From Micromonospora sp. C95 (lineage in GTDB: Bacteria; Actinomycetota; Actinomycetes; Mycobacteriales; Micromonosporaceae), in NCBI RefSeq assembly GCF_018070465.1, contig NZ_JAGPXT010000001.1, positions 124,001-188,000 on the forward strand: a stretch of 64,000 nucleotides of DNA, read 5' to 3'. Under the pieces are notes generated by a model. That model saw nothing but the letters and a program-made list of their open reading frames with translations. It did no database searches and was not told where the DNA came from. Below, piece by piece: positions 17,241 to 25,919 of the stretch. The translations under genes were made by a program, and so were the position numbers. Every line of letters begins with the position of its first letter. Within the stretch, counting starts at the first letter, position 1.

Positions 17241-17758
17241 AGGTCACCGACCTGCCGGGCCTGCGCCAACGCCGTGTCGACGTGCTGCCGGGCCTCCACC
17301 CCGCGGCTTCGAAGAGTCGCCAGGATCTGCAGTATCTGTTGCAGCCGGGCCAGTGTCGGACCGGGCTGCCCTCCCTGCAACACCGCCGTGACGAGCCGTC
17401 GCGCCTCGTCGACGGCGGCTGCAGCCCCAGTGACATGACCGCTCACGGTGGTCAGCGCGGCCAGCACCGGTGTGAGCGCGGTGATCGTCTCCTGCGGCGA
17501 CGGCTGCTGCGCCCCGGCGCCCACCGACCGCGACGCCTCACCCAGAGCGCCACCTGCCTCCGTCAGTTGGGACCGGGCCTGCCCGAGTACCTCCCGTACC
17601 CGAGCCAGCCCCACCGTGATGCCCACGAAGCCTGAGGCCACCGCCCTGGCGGCGATCTGCTCGATTGCCTGGTCGACCGCCCCGATCTCCTGCTGCGACC
17701 GGTCTGCCCCCGCCGCCATCGCCCGCAAATCGGCACCAATGGTGTCGGTCAGCGACAT
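17231..17758 (-). CDS. DUF6244-like helical N-terminal protein (toxin delivery part)
   Basis: 175 residues from ATG 17758 (MSLTDTIGADLRAM). Almost wholly helical and Ala/Gln-rich, with a heptad-like pattern (AVDQAIEQIAARAVASGFVG, VREVLGQARSQL) and a Pro/Gln hinge near residue 100 (GAGAQQPSPQET). This resembles DUF6244-type proteins of Micromonosporaceae and the helical N-terminal modules of polymorphic toxins exported by ESX-like or other routes; family name from memory. It ends QVGDLGN with the stop directly after the slippery heptamer, so ribosomes that slip back one base add the linker and deaminase (371 residues in total), and those that do not release this helical protein alone. Confidence 0.75.
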   Translation of the reverse strand: MSLTDTIGADLRAMAAGADRSQQEIGAVDQAIEQIAARAVASGFVGITVGLARVREVLGQARSQLTEAGGALGEASRSVGAGAQQPSPQETITALTPVLAALTTVSGHVTGAAAAVDEARRLVTAVLQGGQPGPTLARLQQILQILATLRSRGVEARQHVDTALAQARQVGDLGN

Positions 17759-18323
17759 CGAGCCACCCTCCGCCTCAGAGTCCACAAGGACCGTGGAAGC
17801 GTAGAGACCGGTGGCGCGGGAACACAACCAATCAACGACGGACGCGGCCGGAGCCCCGATCCGGAAGTGCCGGTTCATCGGCGACACGAGCCACCGTGAG
17901 ATCGCCTGCGCCCGCGGCGCTGGGGCCGGGCGCCGGTCCTGATACAGCCGTCCCCCACCGACCGGGTTAGCCCATGGCGCAGAGCGAAACCGACATCGTC
18001 ATCGACGATGGGTCTGAGTTGCTCGATCTGCTGCACGAGGCTGAGCTGCCCTGACCTGCTCGACCGAATCGCTCTACCCGACTGACTACTGGGCACCGCA
18101 TGAGAGCGGCCTCGCCCAGGACGGGGCGCCAGCGCTCCGGCACACCATCCAACGAGCGCAACCGAAGTCCCCAGGCCAGGAGCCTTCAGACTCTAGATCG
18201 ACGCCGCCGATGTCGAGCCGGCAGGGCGACGTCTCGGCGGCTGATCTAGGGGTTGAGGCGATTCGCTCCTGAGGGCGGGTAGCGGGCGCGTCTGGTGGCG
18301 TTCAAGCCGGGATTTGAACTACG
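17759..18323. other. Gene-free 565-bp stretch upstream of the toxin operon
   Basis: It should hold the promoter of the DUF6244-deaminase-immunity operon at its left side and a terminator for the methyltransferase-like gene at its right. A 26-codon frame (17974-18054, plus) encodes MAQSETDIVIDDGSELLDLL but has no ribosome-binding site. Nothing else stood out. Confidence 0.4.
18193..18249. terminator. Long interrupted hairpin downstream of the methyltransferase-like gene
   Basis: CTAGATC and GCCGCCGA (18193-18210) pair with TCGGCGGC and GATCTAG (18234-18249), giving 15 bp with a small internal loop and a 23-nt apical loop. It lies 75 bp beyond the stop at 18324 on the minus strand. Likely terminator. 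Confidence 0.5.
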
Positions 18324-19820
18324 TCACTGGAAGCCGGTGGAGGAGGTCGTCGTCGTGATGCGGACGAGGCGGTGCCCGGCTAGCCGATAGCCCCGGTCCT
18401 GTAGCCGCTGCTCCCAACCGGCATGGGTGCCGATGGGAGCGGCTTCGTCCAGCAGCCCGGCACGCTCTTCCTGTTTGGTGAGACGCACGAACTTGTCGCG
18501 ACCGGGGTAGTCAAGGGGAACGAACGTCTCTTTGCGATGCAGTACAGGCGGGTTGGTTGATCTACGAAAATCGGTGTACTTGACGTCCAGTTTCCTGAGA
18601 TTTGCCCGCAAAGATGTCGCCAACGCGGGGTGCGGGGCACTGTCGAAGTCCGGGTACGAGAGGTAGGAAACCTTCGTCATCAACCGCGAAAACTTGATGA
18701 CTGTGCATTCCGCCACTGTTCCCGTGAGCGCACGGGCGCATCCTTCGTACACGCGAAGAAGTGGGTCGAGCGCTTGGATTGCCGCTGCGTGGACGTACAG
18801 AGAATCAGCCGTCAGCTTCCCGACGCTGGAGGCACTGCACGCATTATTCAAAGCTTTCTGATCCGCAATGGCGTGCAACAGTTCATCCGCCTTGGAGCAG
18901 GCCGCCCGATAGGACCCGAATAGCGTTCGCACGTCGAGCGCTATTCCTTTGGGTAGGTCCGACGCCCTGGGACGTCCCCGAAAGGCAGCAAGTGCGAGGT
19001 AGGCCAGGAGATCTTGTTCCGCTTGCTGTCGGGCTCGTTCGAGATCCTTGTCCCAATCCTGGCTGCCGATAACATCACGCAACGTCGCTGCAGCTTGTTT
19101 CAGTGAAGGGAAGACGCGCAGGAGCCGACCCGCCGTTCCGGGGACTTCGTCTGAGTCAGGGAGTCGGCCACGGCTGGTAATGAAGGCGGCTAAGGCGTCC
19201 ATATCTTCGCGGTGAGCGTCGTAGAGGGCTTGCCGGGTACGTGGCCGATACATTGGTGCTGGACGATGCCGCGTGCGTGACGCCAGGAAGGTTTGGGCAT
19301 GAGTTTCCTGACGGAAGATATAGAAGATGCCAGGAGCGGCGGCGATACAGTCGGTGCCTAGCTGTAGGTTGATCCAGTTGCGCAGTTCCTCCTGAGCGTA
19401 GAACTTCTGAAAGGTGCCGCGCCTGGTGATGATTCCGTCTCCGTGACGGTGGCCAGTGACGGTTCGCGCTTCCCAGTCCGGTCGGGCTGCCACGACGAGT
19501 ACCTGTCGGGCGAGTCTCCAGGCAGATGCCAACGTCTGGGCCCGTTCGATGGGGTCTTCGATGACGTTGATGACGTACCCGAGGTTGACTACATCCGCTG
19601 CGTGCCGTTCGGCGTTGGGGTTGTGCCCAGGGTCCCAGCCGTGGGCGGTGTAGCCCATGGCCCGGAGCCGTGCGACGTCTCCGCCGCGCCCGCAGCCATA
19701 GTCGAACAGCGACGACGTAGCGGCCAGAATGCCGTCGGCCACTGCCAGTGAGATGGGTTTGGACAGATGCCGACGGGCGATCGCTGTCTGGTGCCGGGGG
19801 ATCGCCTGTCCGGTGTCCAT
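18324..19820 (-). CDS. DNA phosphorothioation-associated putative methyltransferase
   Basis: 498 residues. An N-terminal class I methyltransferase fold begins near residue 38 with LFDYGCGRGGDVARL (SAM-binding motif I), MGYTAHGWDPGHNPNAE (motif II acidic residue) and a VNLGYVINVIEDP motif IV-like strand. The rest, about 300 residues, is long, helical and specific to this family, which is known to co-occur with dnd and ssp phosphorothioation genes (TIGR04096-type). The substrate is not known. It lies 2 kb from the sspABCD-type genes on the same strand, separated by a small divergent gene. Start at 19820 gives MDTGQAIPRHQTAIARRHLS, typical of the family. Confidence 0.85.
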   Translation of the reverse strand: MDTGQAIPRHQTAIARRHLSKPISLAVADGILAATSSLFDYGCGRGGDVARLRAMGYTAHGWDPGHNPNAERHAADVVNLGYVINVIEDPIERAQTLASAWRLARQVLVVAARPDWEARTVTGHRHGDGIITRRGTFQKFYAQEELRNWINLQLGTDCIAAAPGIFYIFRQETHAQTFLASRTRHRPAPMYRPRTRQALYDAHREDMDALAAFITSRGRLPDSDEVPGTAGRLLRVFPSLKQAAATLRDVIGSQDWDKDLERARQQAEQDLLAYLALAAFRGRPRASDLPKGIALDVRTLFGSYRAACSKADELLHAIADQKALNNACSASSVGKLTADSLYVHAAAIQALDPLLRVYEGCARALTGTVAECTVIKFSRLMTKVSYLSYPDFDSAPHPALATSLRANLRKLDVKYTDFRRSTNPPVLHRKETFVPLDYPGRDKFVRLTKQEERAGLLDEAAPIGTHAGWEQRLQDRGYRLAGHRLVRITTTTSSTGFQ

Positions 19821-20030
19821 GGCTCACGATTCTGCCGGTTCATAGCCGAGACTCGAAGCATACACACGGTAGGAGGTCTTCGCCGCCGTTTCACTGACCC
19901 GGCCACACTGCCCGAGCGACTCGGTACGCTTACTTAGCTATCCCATAGTTCAAACATCAGCATATCGACTTGACTGGGTCGAACATTCAGCGGTCACTGT
20001 CCAGCGAGAGGGCTAACCACTGGAGCTAAG
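19821..20030. promoter_or_regulatory. A+T-richer divergent promoter region
   Basis: This 210-bp gap between the methyltransferase-like gene (minus) and the small gene at 20031 (plus) is the least GC-rich stretch nearby, notably 19925-19985 (TTACTTAGCTATCCCATAG and neighbours). Divergent promoters are expected here. No clear operator was seen. Confidence 0.4.
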
Positions 20031-20405
20031 GTGATTCTGAAAGCACGTGCAATTGATGCAGGGCGCGTTTCGTTTCTGCTAGAAAACTCTGCTGACGGAG
20101 ACGCTGAATTCGTTGCAGCCACGATCCCGCCTACGGACGTTCAGCGGTCGACCGGCACCTTCCGCAATCCAGATTTGCTGGTCGACTTGACACCGGCACT
20201 AGTGTCCGCGCTGCTCGATGCATCGGAGTCTGAGGGTGGGATGGTGATGTTGCTGATCGTTCACACGGCAAGCCGGCGTGCGGCTGCGGTCGGGGCTTTT
20301 CCGGACACGGCATCAGCCAGAACATGGTGGCACCAGCCGTACAACAGGTTGGCACGGGACCCGGATGTGCTGTTCCTGACGGTGCCGGTGGAGGCCGCCG
20401 TTTAG
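20031..20405 (+). CDS. Small unknown protein within the phosphorothioation locus
   Basis: 124 residues from GTG 20031 after a GGAGCTAAG box. Strand-rich N-terminus (RVSFLLENSADGDAEFVAAT), a helix (PALVSALLDASESEGGMVML) and a conserved-looking TWWHQPYNRLARDPD near the end suggest a compact folded protein. No family recognised. Its stop overlaps the stop of the convergent sspD-type gene by 3-4 bp, which implies long-standing linkage with that locus. It could be a modulator of the modification genes, but nothing in the sequence shows it. Confidence 0.7.
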   Translation: MILKARAIDAGRVSFLLENSADGDAEFVAATIPPTDVQRSTGTFRNPDLLVDLTPALVSALLDASESEGGMVMLLIVHTASRRAAAVGAFPDTASARTWWHQPYNRLARDPDVLFLTVPVEAAV

Positions 20406-21241
20406 AGGTGGCAGACGGCGCAGCCAGCCTCGTCACTCTCCTCGTCTAGGGCATCGGTGAGCACCTCGATGAGGGGCAGGTTGGGACGGGGTTTGGCTGC
20501 CGCGCGAGCAAGCGCGGCAGCATGCCGCTCTTCGATCGAATCGCGCCGTTCGAGGAGGTCGCGGAGCGACTCACCTTGAGACCACGTGTACTGACGGCCG
20601 CGCATCGCCGTGGCCTGGTAATTGACCTTGTCTTCGTATTCAACGGCGCGTTCGAACAGCTCTGGGTGTCGATCGGCGAGGCCAACCCATTCGTGTTTGC
20701 GCTGGAAGAAGCAGAAGTAGCAGCCAGAACGGGTGCGCCACTCGTAGTAGGACGGCAGGCCGATTCCGGACTCCTCCAAGATGAGGTTGACTCCGTCACG
20801 GTCGATGCCGTCTTCCCGGAACGGGAATACAGCCTTGATGTTGGGCTTGGTGCTGACGTAGCCGAGACGGTTCTCATCGGCGCGGATGGCGACGTACGAG
20901 ACGGCGGGGCTGTCGCCGAGCCATTCCTCTAGCGGCTTGATCTTGAGGTTCTTGGTACACCACCGCATGGACGCGCTCGGAAGGGTGCCCTGGTAGACCT
21001 GCAGCCAGTGGTCGAAGTCGCGGGTGGCGTTCAGTCGGACGATCTGCTTACCGAGGGCCGCTTCGAGTCGGTTGAGGTAGTCGTAGGTCTCAGGAAGCTC
21101 GGCGCCGGTGTCGCAGAAGAAATACTCCATCTGCGGCACCTTGGTGCGCATGTAGATCGCGAGAGCGGAGGAGTCTTTACCGCCCGAGATGCCGAGGACG
21201 TGGCGGGTCTCGTCGGGCGTACGTTGCCGGGGTGCAGTCAT
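20402..21241 (-). CDS. sspD: SspD-type PP-loop ATPase/sulfurtransferase
   Basis: 279 residues of the PAPS-reductase/DndC fold. The PP-loop SGGKDSSALA is near residue 15-24. SASMRWCTKNLKIKPLEEWL and RTRSGCYFCFFQRKHEW provide cysteines in the positions used for sulfur relay or an iron-sulfur site; CAVCHL at the very end adds a CxxC. The enzyme activates the DNA backbone phosphate with ATP and carries sulfur from the cysteine desulfurase. It is shorter than DndC, fitting the single-strand (Ssp) branch. ATG at 21241 overlaps the TGA of the sspC-type gene (ATGA), so the two are coupled. Confidence 0.87.
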   Translation of the reverse strand: MTAPRQRTPDETRHVLGISGGKDSSALAIYMRTKVPQMEYFFCDTGAELPETYDYLNRLEAALGKQIVRLNATRDFDHWLQVYQGTLPSASMRWCTKNLKIKPLEEWLGDSPAVSYVAIRADENRLGYVSTKPNIKAVFPFREDGIDRDGVNLILEESGIGLPSYYEWRTRSGCYFCFFQRKHEWVGLADRHPELFERAVEYEDKVNYQATAMRGRQYTWSQGESLRDLLERRDSIEERHAAALARAAAKPRPNLPLIEVLTDALDEESDEAGCAVCHL

Positions 21242-24200
21242 CGGGTCGGCTTCCTTCGCGTGGATGGTGCGTCGTCGCTGCCAGCGTCCTTCTCGACTAT
21301 GACACTTTCGGCCAGCAGAGCGAGCAGTGCCCGCTCACCGTTCTCGCTGATCTTCTTTCGAGCGAGGGCGATCACCTCCGGCAGCAGGGCCCGCGCGCTG
21401 GCGCGTTCGTCCTCGGAGAGGTGGACGACGGTGTGGAGCTCGTGTCCGTCCGCCTGGGTAACGGTGATCGCCCGGGAAAGGAACGTAGCGTCGGTCGGTT
21501 CCGTAACCGTGGGCTGGTGCAGGTTGGCCAACCGTTCGATAGCGCGAGCGGCAGCGCGGACCTCGTTGGTGAAGGTACCGATGTCACCGTCACGCCAGTC
21601 GGAGAGCCCGCGGCCAACGATCCGTACAACGAACGGATCGAGCCACTCGTCGTCGCTGAGCGTGGTCTCTTGAGCCAGCGCGATGACACCACGGAGTTTT
21701 GCCTCGACCAGGTTCACGTCGGCGAGGTGTCGGGTGTAGACGGCGAGACGTTGACGTAGCTTGCCGAGGTTCGTAGGCATGTGAAATGCCGCGGCGATGG
21801 CCTTCACCACCTGTGTGCGCAGACGTTCGTCAGCCTGGCCGATCACAGTAAGGGCCTTGCTTAGCGACTCGGCGTAGCGACGCGCTGCCTGCTCGTTGAC
21901 CTCACCGCTGGCTGGGATCGGCTCGAGGTCGAGGGCAGACGGCAGGTCAGTAAAGAGGAGGGTGTCGGGTTCGCGGGCGGTCTTGAGCACCTGACGTACA
22001 GCCCGTGCCTGTTTGGGGATTTGCTGGGTGTGATCGGCGTACGCGGACAGGCCCCGCGCGCGGTCAAGCAGCTCGCGCGTGAGCGCCAGGGGCGCCACGT
22101 TGCGGACGTTCATCGGCGGCGCTGCTGGCATCCGCGCACCGATCTGCTGGGCGATCGCGGTCACTGCGACCTTGCGCGGACCTGCTTGAACGCCCATGGC
22201 TTTGACTGCGAACCGCTCCGGACTCTTGATCATACGTTCGGCGAGAGCCTCGGTGAGTCGGGTCTGGTAGGTGCCCTCCTCGAAGAGGGCGAGTTCTTGG
22301 CTGCCGATGATGAGCGCGGTCAGCACGATGACCGGGGTGACGCCCGGCCGTATCCCGAAAGGAGGCGCTTCGAGGAGTTCGTAGACGGCGTCGAGCCGCA
22401 GCGGCTGTGCGGTGGCGGCCCGCATCCGCTGCTGCATGGCGGTCCACGCCGGGTGCAGCGAGTTGCCGGGCTCCGGCTCGTGAAAGCCGAATGGGAGTAG
22501 CTCGGTGTCCTCGTCGGCGCGCTGATCGGTGGGGCGGTGCAGCTGGAGGTACTCCAGGACTCCGCTGTACATCGCGCGTTCCGGCCCGTAGCCCTCGATG
22601 CCGAGGTACTGATGGGTGGGGGCCGTGATCATGGCGACGATCAGCTCACGGCGTGCCTTGGCTGCTTGGCTGGTCAGCTTATGCCGGCCCAGCATCTCGT
22701 TACGGATGTGCGGCGCGTGGGGGAACACGCTCTCGCACGCCTTGGAGACGAGCTCTGCGAGGCTTCGGCCCTTGATGGTCTCGGCGTCAGCTGTGAAGAC
22801 GGCGGCCCCGGCCCTAGCCGGCAGCAGGTACCAGGTGGGGGCTAGCTGGCTTGGCAAGAAGGCTTCTGCGACCCGGGTGGCCAGTTCGGCGCTGGCCTGC
22901 GCGATACGTTCGCTGACCTCGGTACTGGCCACGGCGTCGAGTTCGACGTTGGCCGGTAGCTCGTGCAGAGCGTGCAGGTAGCGGGCGGTACTGAGTACTT
23001 TCTCGGCGTGGGCGGTCACGCCGGCGATGACAGGGCGGTCGGTTCGAACCGTGGGGATGGTGTATTCGTCCCCGAAGTGGAACAGCAGGAGTCCGTCTTC
23101 GGCGTCAGCGGCGGACGGCCCGATGAGCTCGGGCGAGCCTGCGTCGGTGGCCTTGGTGACGAAGTGGCGCAGCATACCGGTGCGTTGGCTGTGCTTGCCC
23201 GCCACAACGGCGGTCGGCAGGTAGGTCGAGATGACCTTGACCGCGGCATGGTCGTCGCATGCGTTGATCAGCTGCTCGATGTGGCTGGTGAGGTCGACGT
23301 CACTGCCCCGCCAAACCCGGTACTCGTCGCTGAACTGTCGGTACACCAGGAAGCCGCGGTCGACGAGGCTGGTGACTTGGTCGGCGAGTAGTTGTCGGGC
23401 CGTGGGGTCGTTGAGCGTGATGGGGTCGCTCAAGGCGAACAAGACAGTGTCCATGCTGGCGCGCAGGGCGCCAGAGGCGTCGACGAGGTTGAGCATGCCG
23501 ATGGTCTTGAGGATGACCTGGTCTTGCTCAGGGAGGCCATTGGCCTCGGCGATGCGGTTGTCGATCTCCATCCACCGGCTCGCGTTGGCCGAGGCCAAGA
23601 TGGTGGTGCGGCCGGCGGTGAAGAAGTAGTCGAAGGCGTCGGCGATGCGGACGGTGGACGCGGAGGAGGGGCGATTCGAGGCGTAGCTCTGCAGGAAGCG
23701 TCGCACCGTGTGGGGTTCGTCATTCGCGATGAACCCGGTCATGCTGCGATCGTGCTGCCCGATCTGCGCGGCGAGCAGCGGCGCGACCACCGTTGTCAAC
23801 GGGTGCAGGGGGTACACGTGAGTGAACGTGTCGTGGCCTGCGGCGAGGATGCCTTGGAGACCGCGTTCGGTCCAGGCCTGAGCGGACGCGGCGGCATGCT
23901 GGGCTATGAGCTTGCGTCCCTTGGGCGCCACGCCGTCGTGGTCGAGGGTTCGGCGGATCAGCTCGACGGTGTCGCCGAGGTGGATCGTCATGAGGATGTC
24001 CTCGAACCGGCCCTGAACCTTCGCCCACTCCCGGCTCTGCAGCGTGCTCGCGCGGGAGGCGTAGTCGGCGAACGACAGGTGCTGCAGAGTAAGGAGGTAG
24101 AGCGGCACGCCGCGGGAGCCTGCACCGAGCTCAGCGAGTTCCTGCAACAGGAACACGTCGCTACCGGCATCGCTGAACTCACCATGGGAGGCGAGATGCT

Positions 24201-24813
24201 CTAGCGACTTGCCGAACTCGTCAATGACCAGCATGACCGGTGCCTGCTCGCAGAGAACCTTTACGGCGGACACGAGCTCCCGATTGCTGCAACCCGGAGC
24301 CTTGAGGGGCGCGAGTGCTTCTTGCACGGGTGGGGGCATGCTGCCCTTGTGCCAAGCACGGCCGGCACCGTCGAGCAGCGCTCGCGTGATGCTGTCGAGC
24401 AGAGGTTCTCGTCGTGCCGTGGCGACGCAGGTGATGAATCCGTCGGGCGCGGTGCTGTCACGAGCTGTGGTCAACCGGCGGGCCAGGATCGGGCTCGTCT
24501 CGGCGAGGATCTCTTCGGCCTCCGTCCGGCGGTTCCCAGCACGGCCGAGCAACGACACGACGACCAACGCCAGTGTCGACTTGCCTGAGCCGTAAGGCCC
24601 TGTCAGGGACCAGGCGCGGGTATTTGCTTGGTCCTCCAGGGCAGCGGTGACCCGTTCCAGCATGTCCTGCGCCCGGATGCCGATGTGCACTGGGCCGAGA
24701 TGCTCGTCGCGGACGTCGCGTTCGATGTTCGTCGACCGCAGTCGGCTGCTGACGATGTTGATCCCGGCCGGCGTCTGCGGACTGATGCCCGACGGTGCAC
24801 CATTGGCGGTCAT
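21238..24813 (-). CDS. sspC: SspC-type large P-loop ATPase
   Basis: 1191 residues from ATG 24813, which overlaps the upstream TGA (ATGA); a longer frame upstream only repeats the neighbour's shadow. Walker A SLTGPYGSGKSTLALVV lies near residue 65-80 and Walker B APVMLVIDEFGKSLEHL near 190-205. The rest is long and helical with a second alpha/beta region (GVTPVIVLTALIIGSQELALF near 870) and ends with ARALLPEVIALARKKI. The size and gene order (DUF4007, large ATPase, PAPS-reductase-like) fit SspC of the single-strand phosphorothioation system. It also resembles BrxC/PglY-type ATPases in build, but no BREX partners are present. Confidence 0.8.
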   Translation of the reverse strand: MTANGAPSGISPQTPAGINIVSSRLRSTNIERDVRDEHLGPVHIGIRAQDMLERVTAALEDQANTRAWSLTGPYGSGKSTLALVVVSLLGRAGNRRTEAEEILAETSPILARRLTTARDSTAPDGFITCVATARREPLLDSITRALLDGAGRAWHKGSMPPPVQEALAPLKAPGCSNRELVSAVKVLCEQAPVMLVIDEFGKSLEHLASHGEFSDAGSDVFLLQELAELGAGSRGVPLYLLTLQHLSFADYASRASTLQSREWAKVQGRFEDILMTIHLGDTVELIRRTLDHDGVAPKGRKLIAQHAAASAQAWTERGLQGILAAGHDTFTHVYPLHPLTTVVAPLLAAQIGQHDRSMTGFIANDEPHTVRRFLQSYASNRPSSASTVRIADAFDYFFTAGRTTILASANASRWMEIDNRIAEANGLPEQDQVILKTIGMLNLVDASGALRASMDTVLFALSDPITLNDPTARQLLADQVTSLVDRGFLVYRQFSDEYRVWRGSDVDLTSHIEQLINACDDHAAVKVISTYLPTAVVAGKHSQRTGMLRHFVTKATDAGSPELIGPSAADAEDGLLLFHFGDEYTIPTVRTDRPVIAGVTAHAEKVLSTARYLHALHELPANVELDAVASTEVSERIAQASAELATRVAEAFLPSQLAPTWYLLPARAGAAVFTADAETIKGRSLAELVSKACESVFPHAPHIRNEMLGRHKLTSQAAKARRELIVAMITAPTHQYLGIEGYGPERAMYSGVLEYLQLHRPTDQRADEDTELLPFGFHEPEPGNSLHPAWTAMQQRMRAATAQPLRLDAVYELLEAPPFGIRPGVTPVIVLTALIIGSQELALFEEGTYQTRLTEALAERMIKSPERFAVKAMGVQAGPRKVAVTAIAQQIGARMPAAPPMNVRNVAPLALTRELLDRARGLSAYADHTQQIPKQARAVRQVLKTAREPDTLLFTDLPSALDLEPIPASGEVNEQAARRYAESLSKALTVIGQADERLRTQVVKAIAAAFHMPTNLGKLRQRLAVYTRHLADVNLVEAKLRGVIALAQETTLSDDEWLDPFVVRIVGRGLSDWRDGDIGTFTNEVRAAARAIERLANLHQPTVTEPTDATFLSRAITVTQADGHELHTVVHLSEDERASARALLPEVIALARKKISENGERALLALLAESVIVEKDAGSDDAPSTRRKPTR

Positions 24814-25919
24814 ACCAGGGCTCCTGCGAGTCGATCGAGAGTCGGCTGGTCGAGCAGATCGGTGCGGCCACGTCGCCGCATCTCGCGCAGCATCCCGGGT
24901 GATTGCGTGGCATACCAAGCCTCCCGATCTGGGAAGCTTGCGCGGACGCGAACGTTGCCGTAGTAGCCGTCCAGCACGTCCCAGGCCAGTTCCTTAGGAT
25001 TGCCCTCGAACCGCAGGCTGCGCTGTCCGATGCCCTCCACCAAGGCCATCTGCGGGTACTCGCCGGCGATCTCCTCCAGGGCATGCGCGATCTCCGGCTC
25101 CCTGAGCCGGAAGGCCCTCCCTGGGCCACCCGGCTCATTGGTGAGACGGGCCAGAGCGATGGAACCACTCTGCAGAGGCTCGCTGCGCGCCGCGTAGTCC
25201 AGACATGCGTAGGCGACCAGGGCTGGCGGCAGAGAGGTGCGAGCGTTGCTGGTGAAGTGCCAGCGGCTCGCTGCGTTGTTGCGTCCGAACCCGGTGGGCT
25301 CCAGTAGCCCGAGCTCCCGGAAGGGGGAATCGAGCAGGTCCTCGAAACTTCCGCCAGAACCCGCGGTGGGTTCACGCCGGCGCGCGTACATCTTGGTGAG
25401 GCAATCCGCGTCCTTGGCTACCGATGCCTCTACCGGGGGCTCCCAGCCAGCCAACCGTACGTGTCGCAGGGTGGTCTCGGTGAGCTCGCTAGTGGTGAAT
25501 CGGGACGTCGACTGGGCGTGGAAGGCCACCCACCAGGTGGGAGTGTGGCAGGGTTTCGCCAGGAGCCACCAGTGCAGCAGCCACAGACTCGCAGTGTCCT
25601 CAAGGTAGGGGTCGGCGCCGTTCTCGTCGAGCAGCCATCGTGCCTCCCAGGTCGGTGAGGCGACGTTCGCCCGAGACGTGGGGTCCTTCGGGTACTCGAC
25701 GGTGAGCTTGAAGGCGTATGACCAGAACCGGATTGCGTTGACCATGTTCTTACCCACGCCGAGCGTCACCGTCGCGTTGTCGCGCAGAAACACGTCGCTG
25801 CCGATGTTGGCGTCGGTCAGGGCGCTGTACGCCTTGTGTAACCAGCCGAACCGAGGGTGAAAGGTCTCATGGCGGGAGAACGACGGCTCGGCGACGTCCT
25901 TGAGCTTGGTTTCAAGCAT
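24810..25919 (-). CDS. sspB: SspB-type DUF4007 protein
   Basis: 369 residues with the DUF4007 hallmarks: FSRHETFHPRFGWLHKAY at the N-terminus and LGVGKNMVNAIRFWSYAFKL near residue 55-75, followed by a helical region with LLHWWLLAKP. In the characterised Ssp system this protein is reported as the DNA nickase that sets the site and strand of phosphorothioation. ATG at 25919 overlaps the end of the cysteine desulfurase gene by 8 bp and its own stop overlaps the sspC-type ATG, so sspA-B-C-D form one coupled operon here. Confidence 0.87.
   Translation of the reverse strand: MLETKLKDVAEPSFSRHETFHPRFGWLHKAYSALTDANIGSDVFLRDNATVTLGVGKNMVNAIRFWSYAFKLTVEYPKDPTSRANVASPTWEARWLLDENGADPYLEDTASLWLLHWWLLAKPCHTPTWWVAFHAQSTSRFTTSELTETTLRHVRLAGWEPPVEASVAKDADCLTKMYARRREPTAGSGGSFEDLLDSPFRELGLLEPTGFGRNNAASRWHFTSNARTSLPPALVAYACLDYAARSEPLQSGSIALARLTNEPGGPGRAFRLREPEIAHALEEIAGEYPQMALVEGIGQRSLRFEGNPKELAWDVLDGYYGNVRVRASFPDREAWYATQSPGMLREMRRRGRTDLLDQPTLDRLAGALV

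Noticed and set aside
17974..18054. 26-codon acidic plus-strand mini-gene
   Set aside because: No ribosome-binding site and no family; kept only as a note in the gap entry.
18305..18335. T-arm-like sequence (TTCAAATCCC on the minus strand) suggesting a tRNA
   Set aside because: The flanking bases do not form a T-stem, and no acceptor, D or anticodon stem could be fitted; it lies at the end of the methyltransferase-like gene.
21238..24813. Large ATPase read as BrxC/PglY of a BREX system
   Set aside because: No BrxA, BrxB, PglX, PglZ or BrxL nearby; DUF4007 and a PAPS-reductase-like protein are coupled to it instead.
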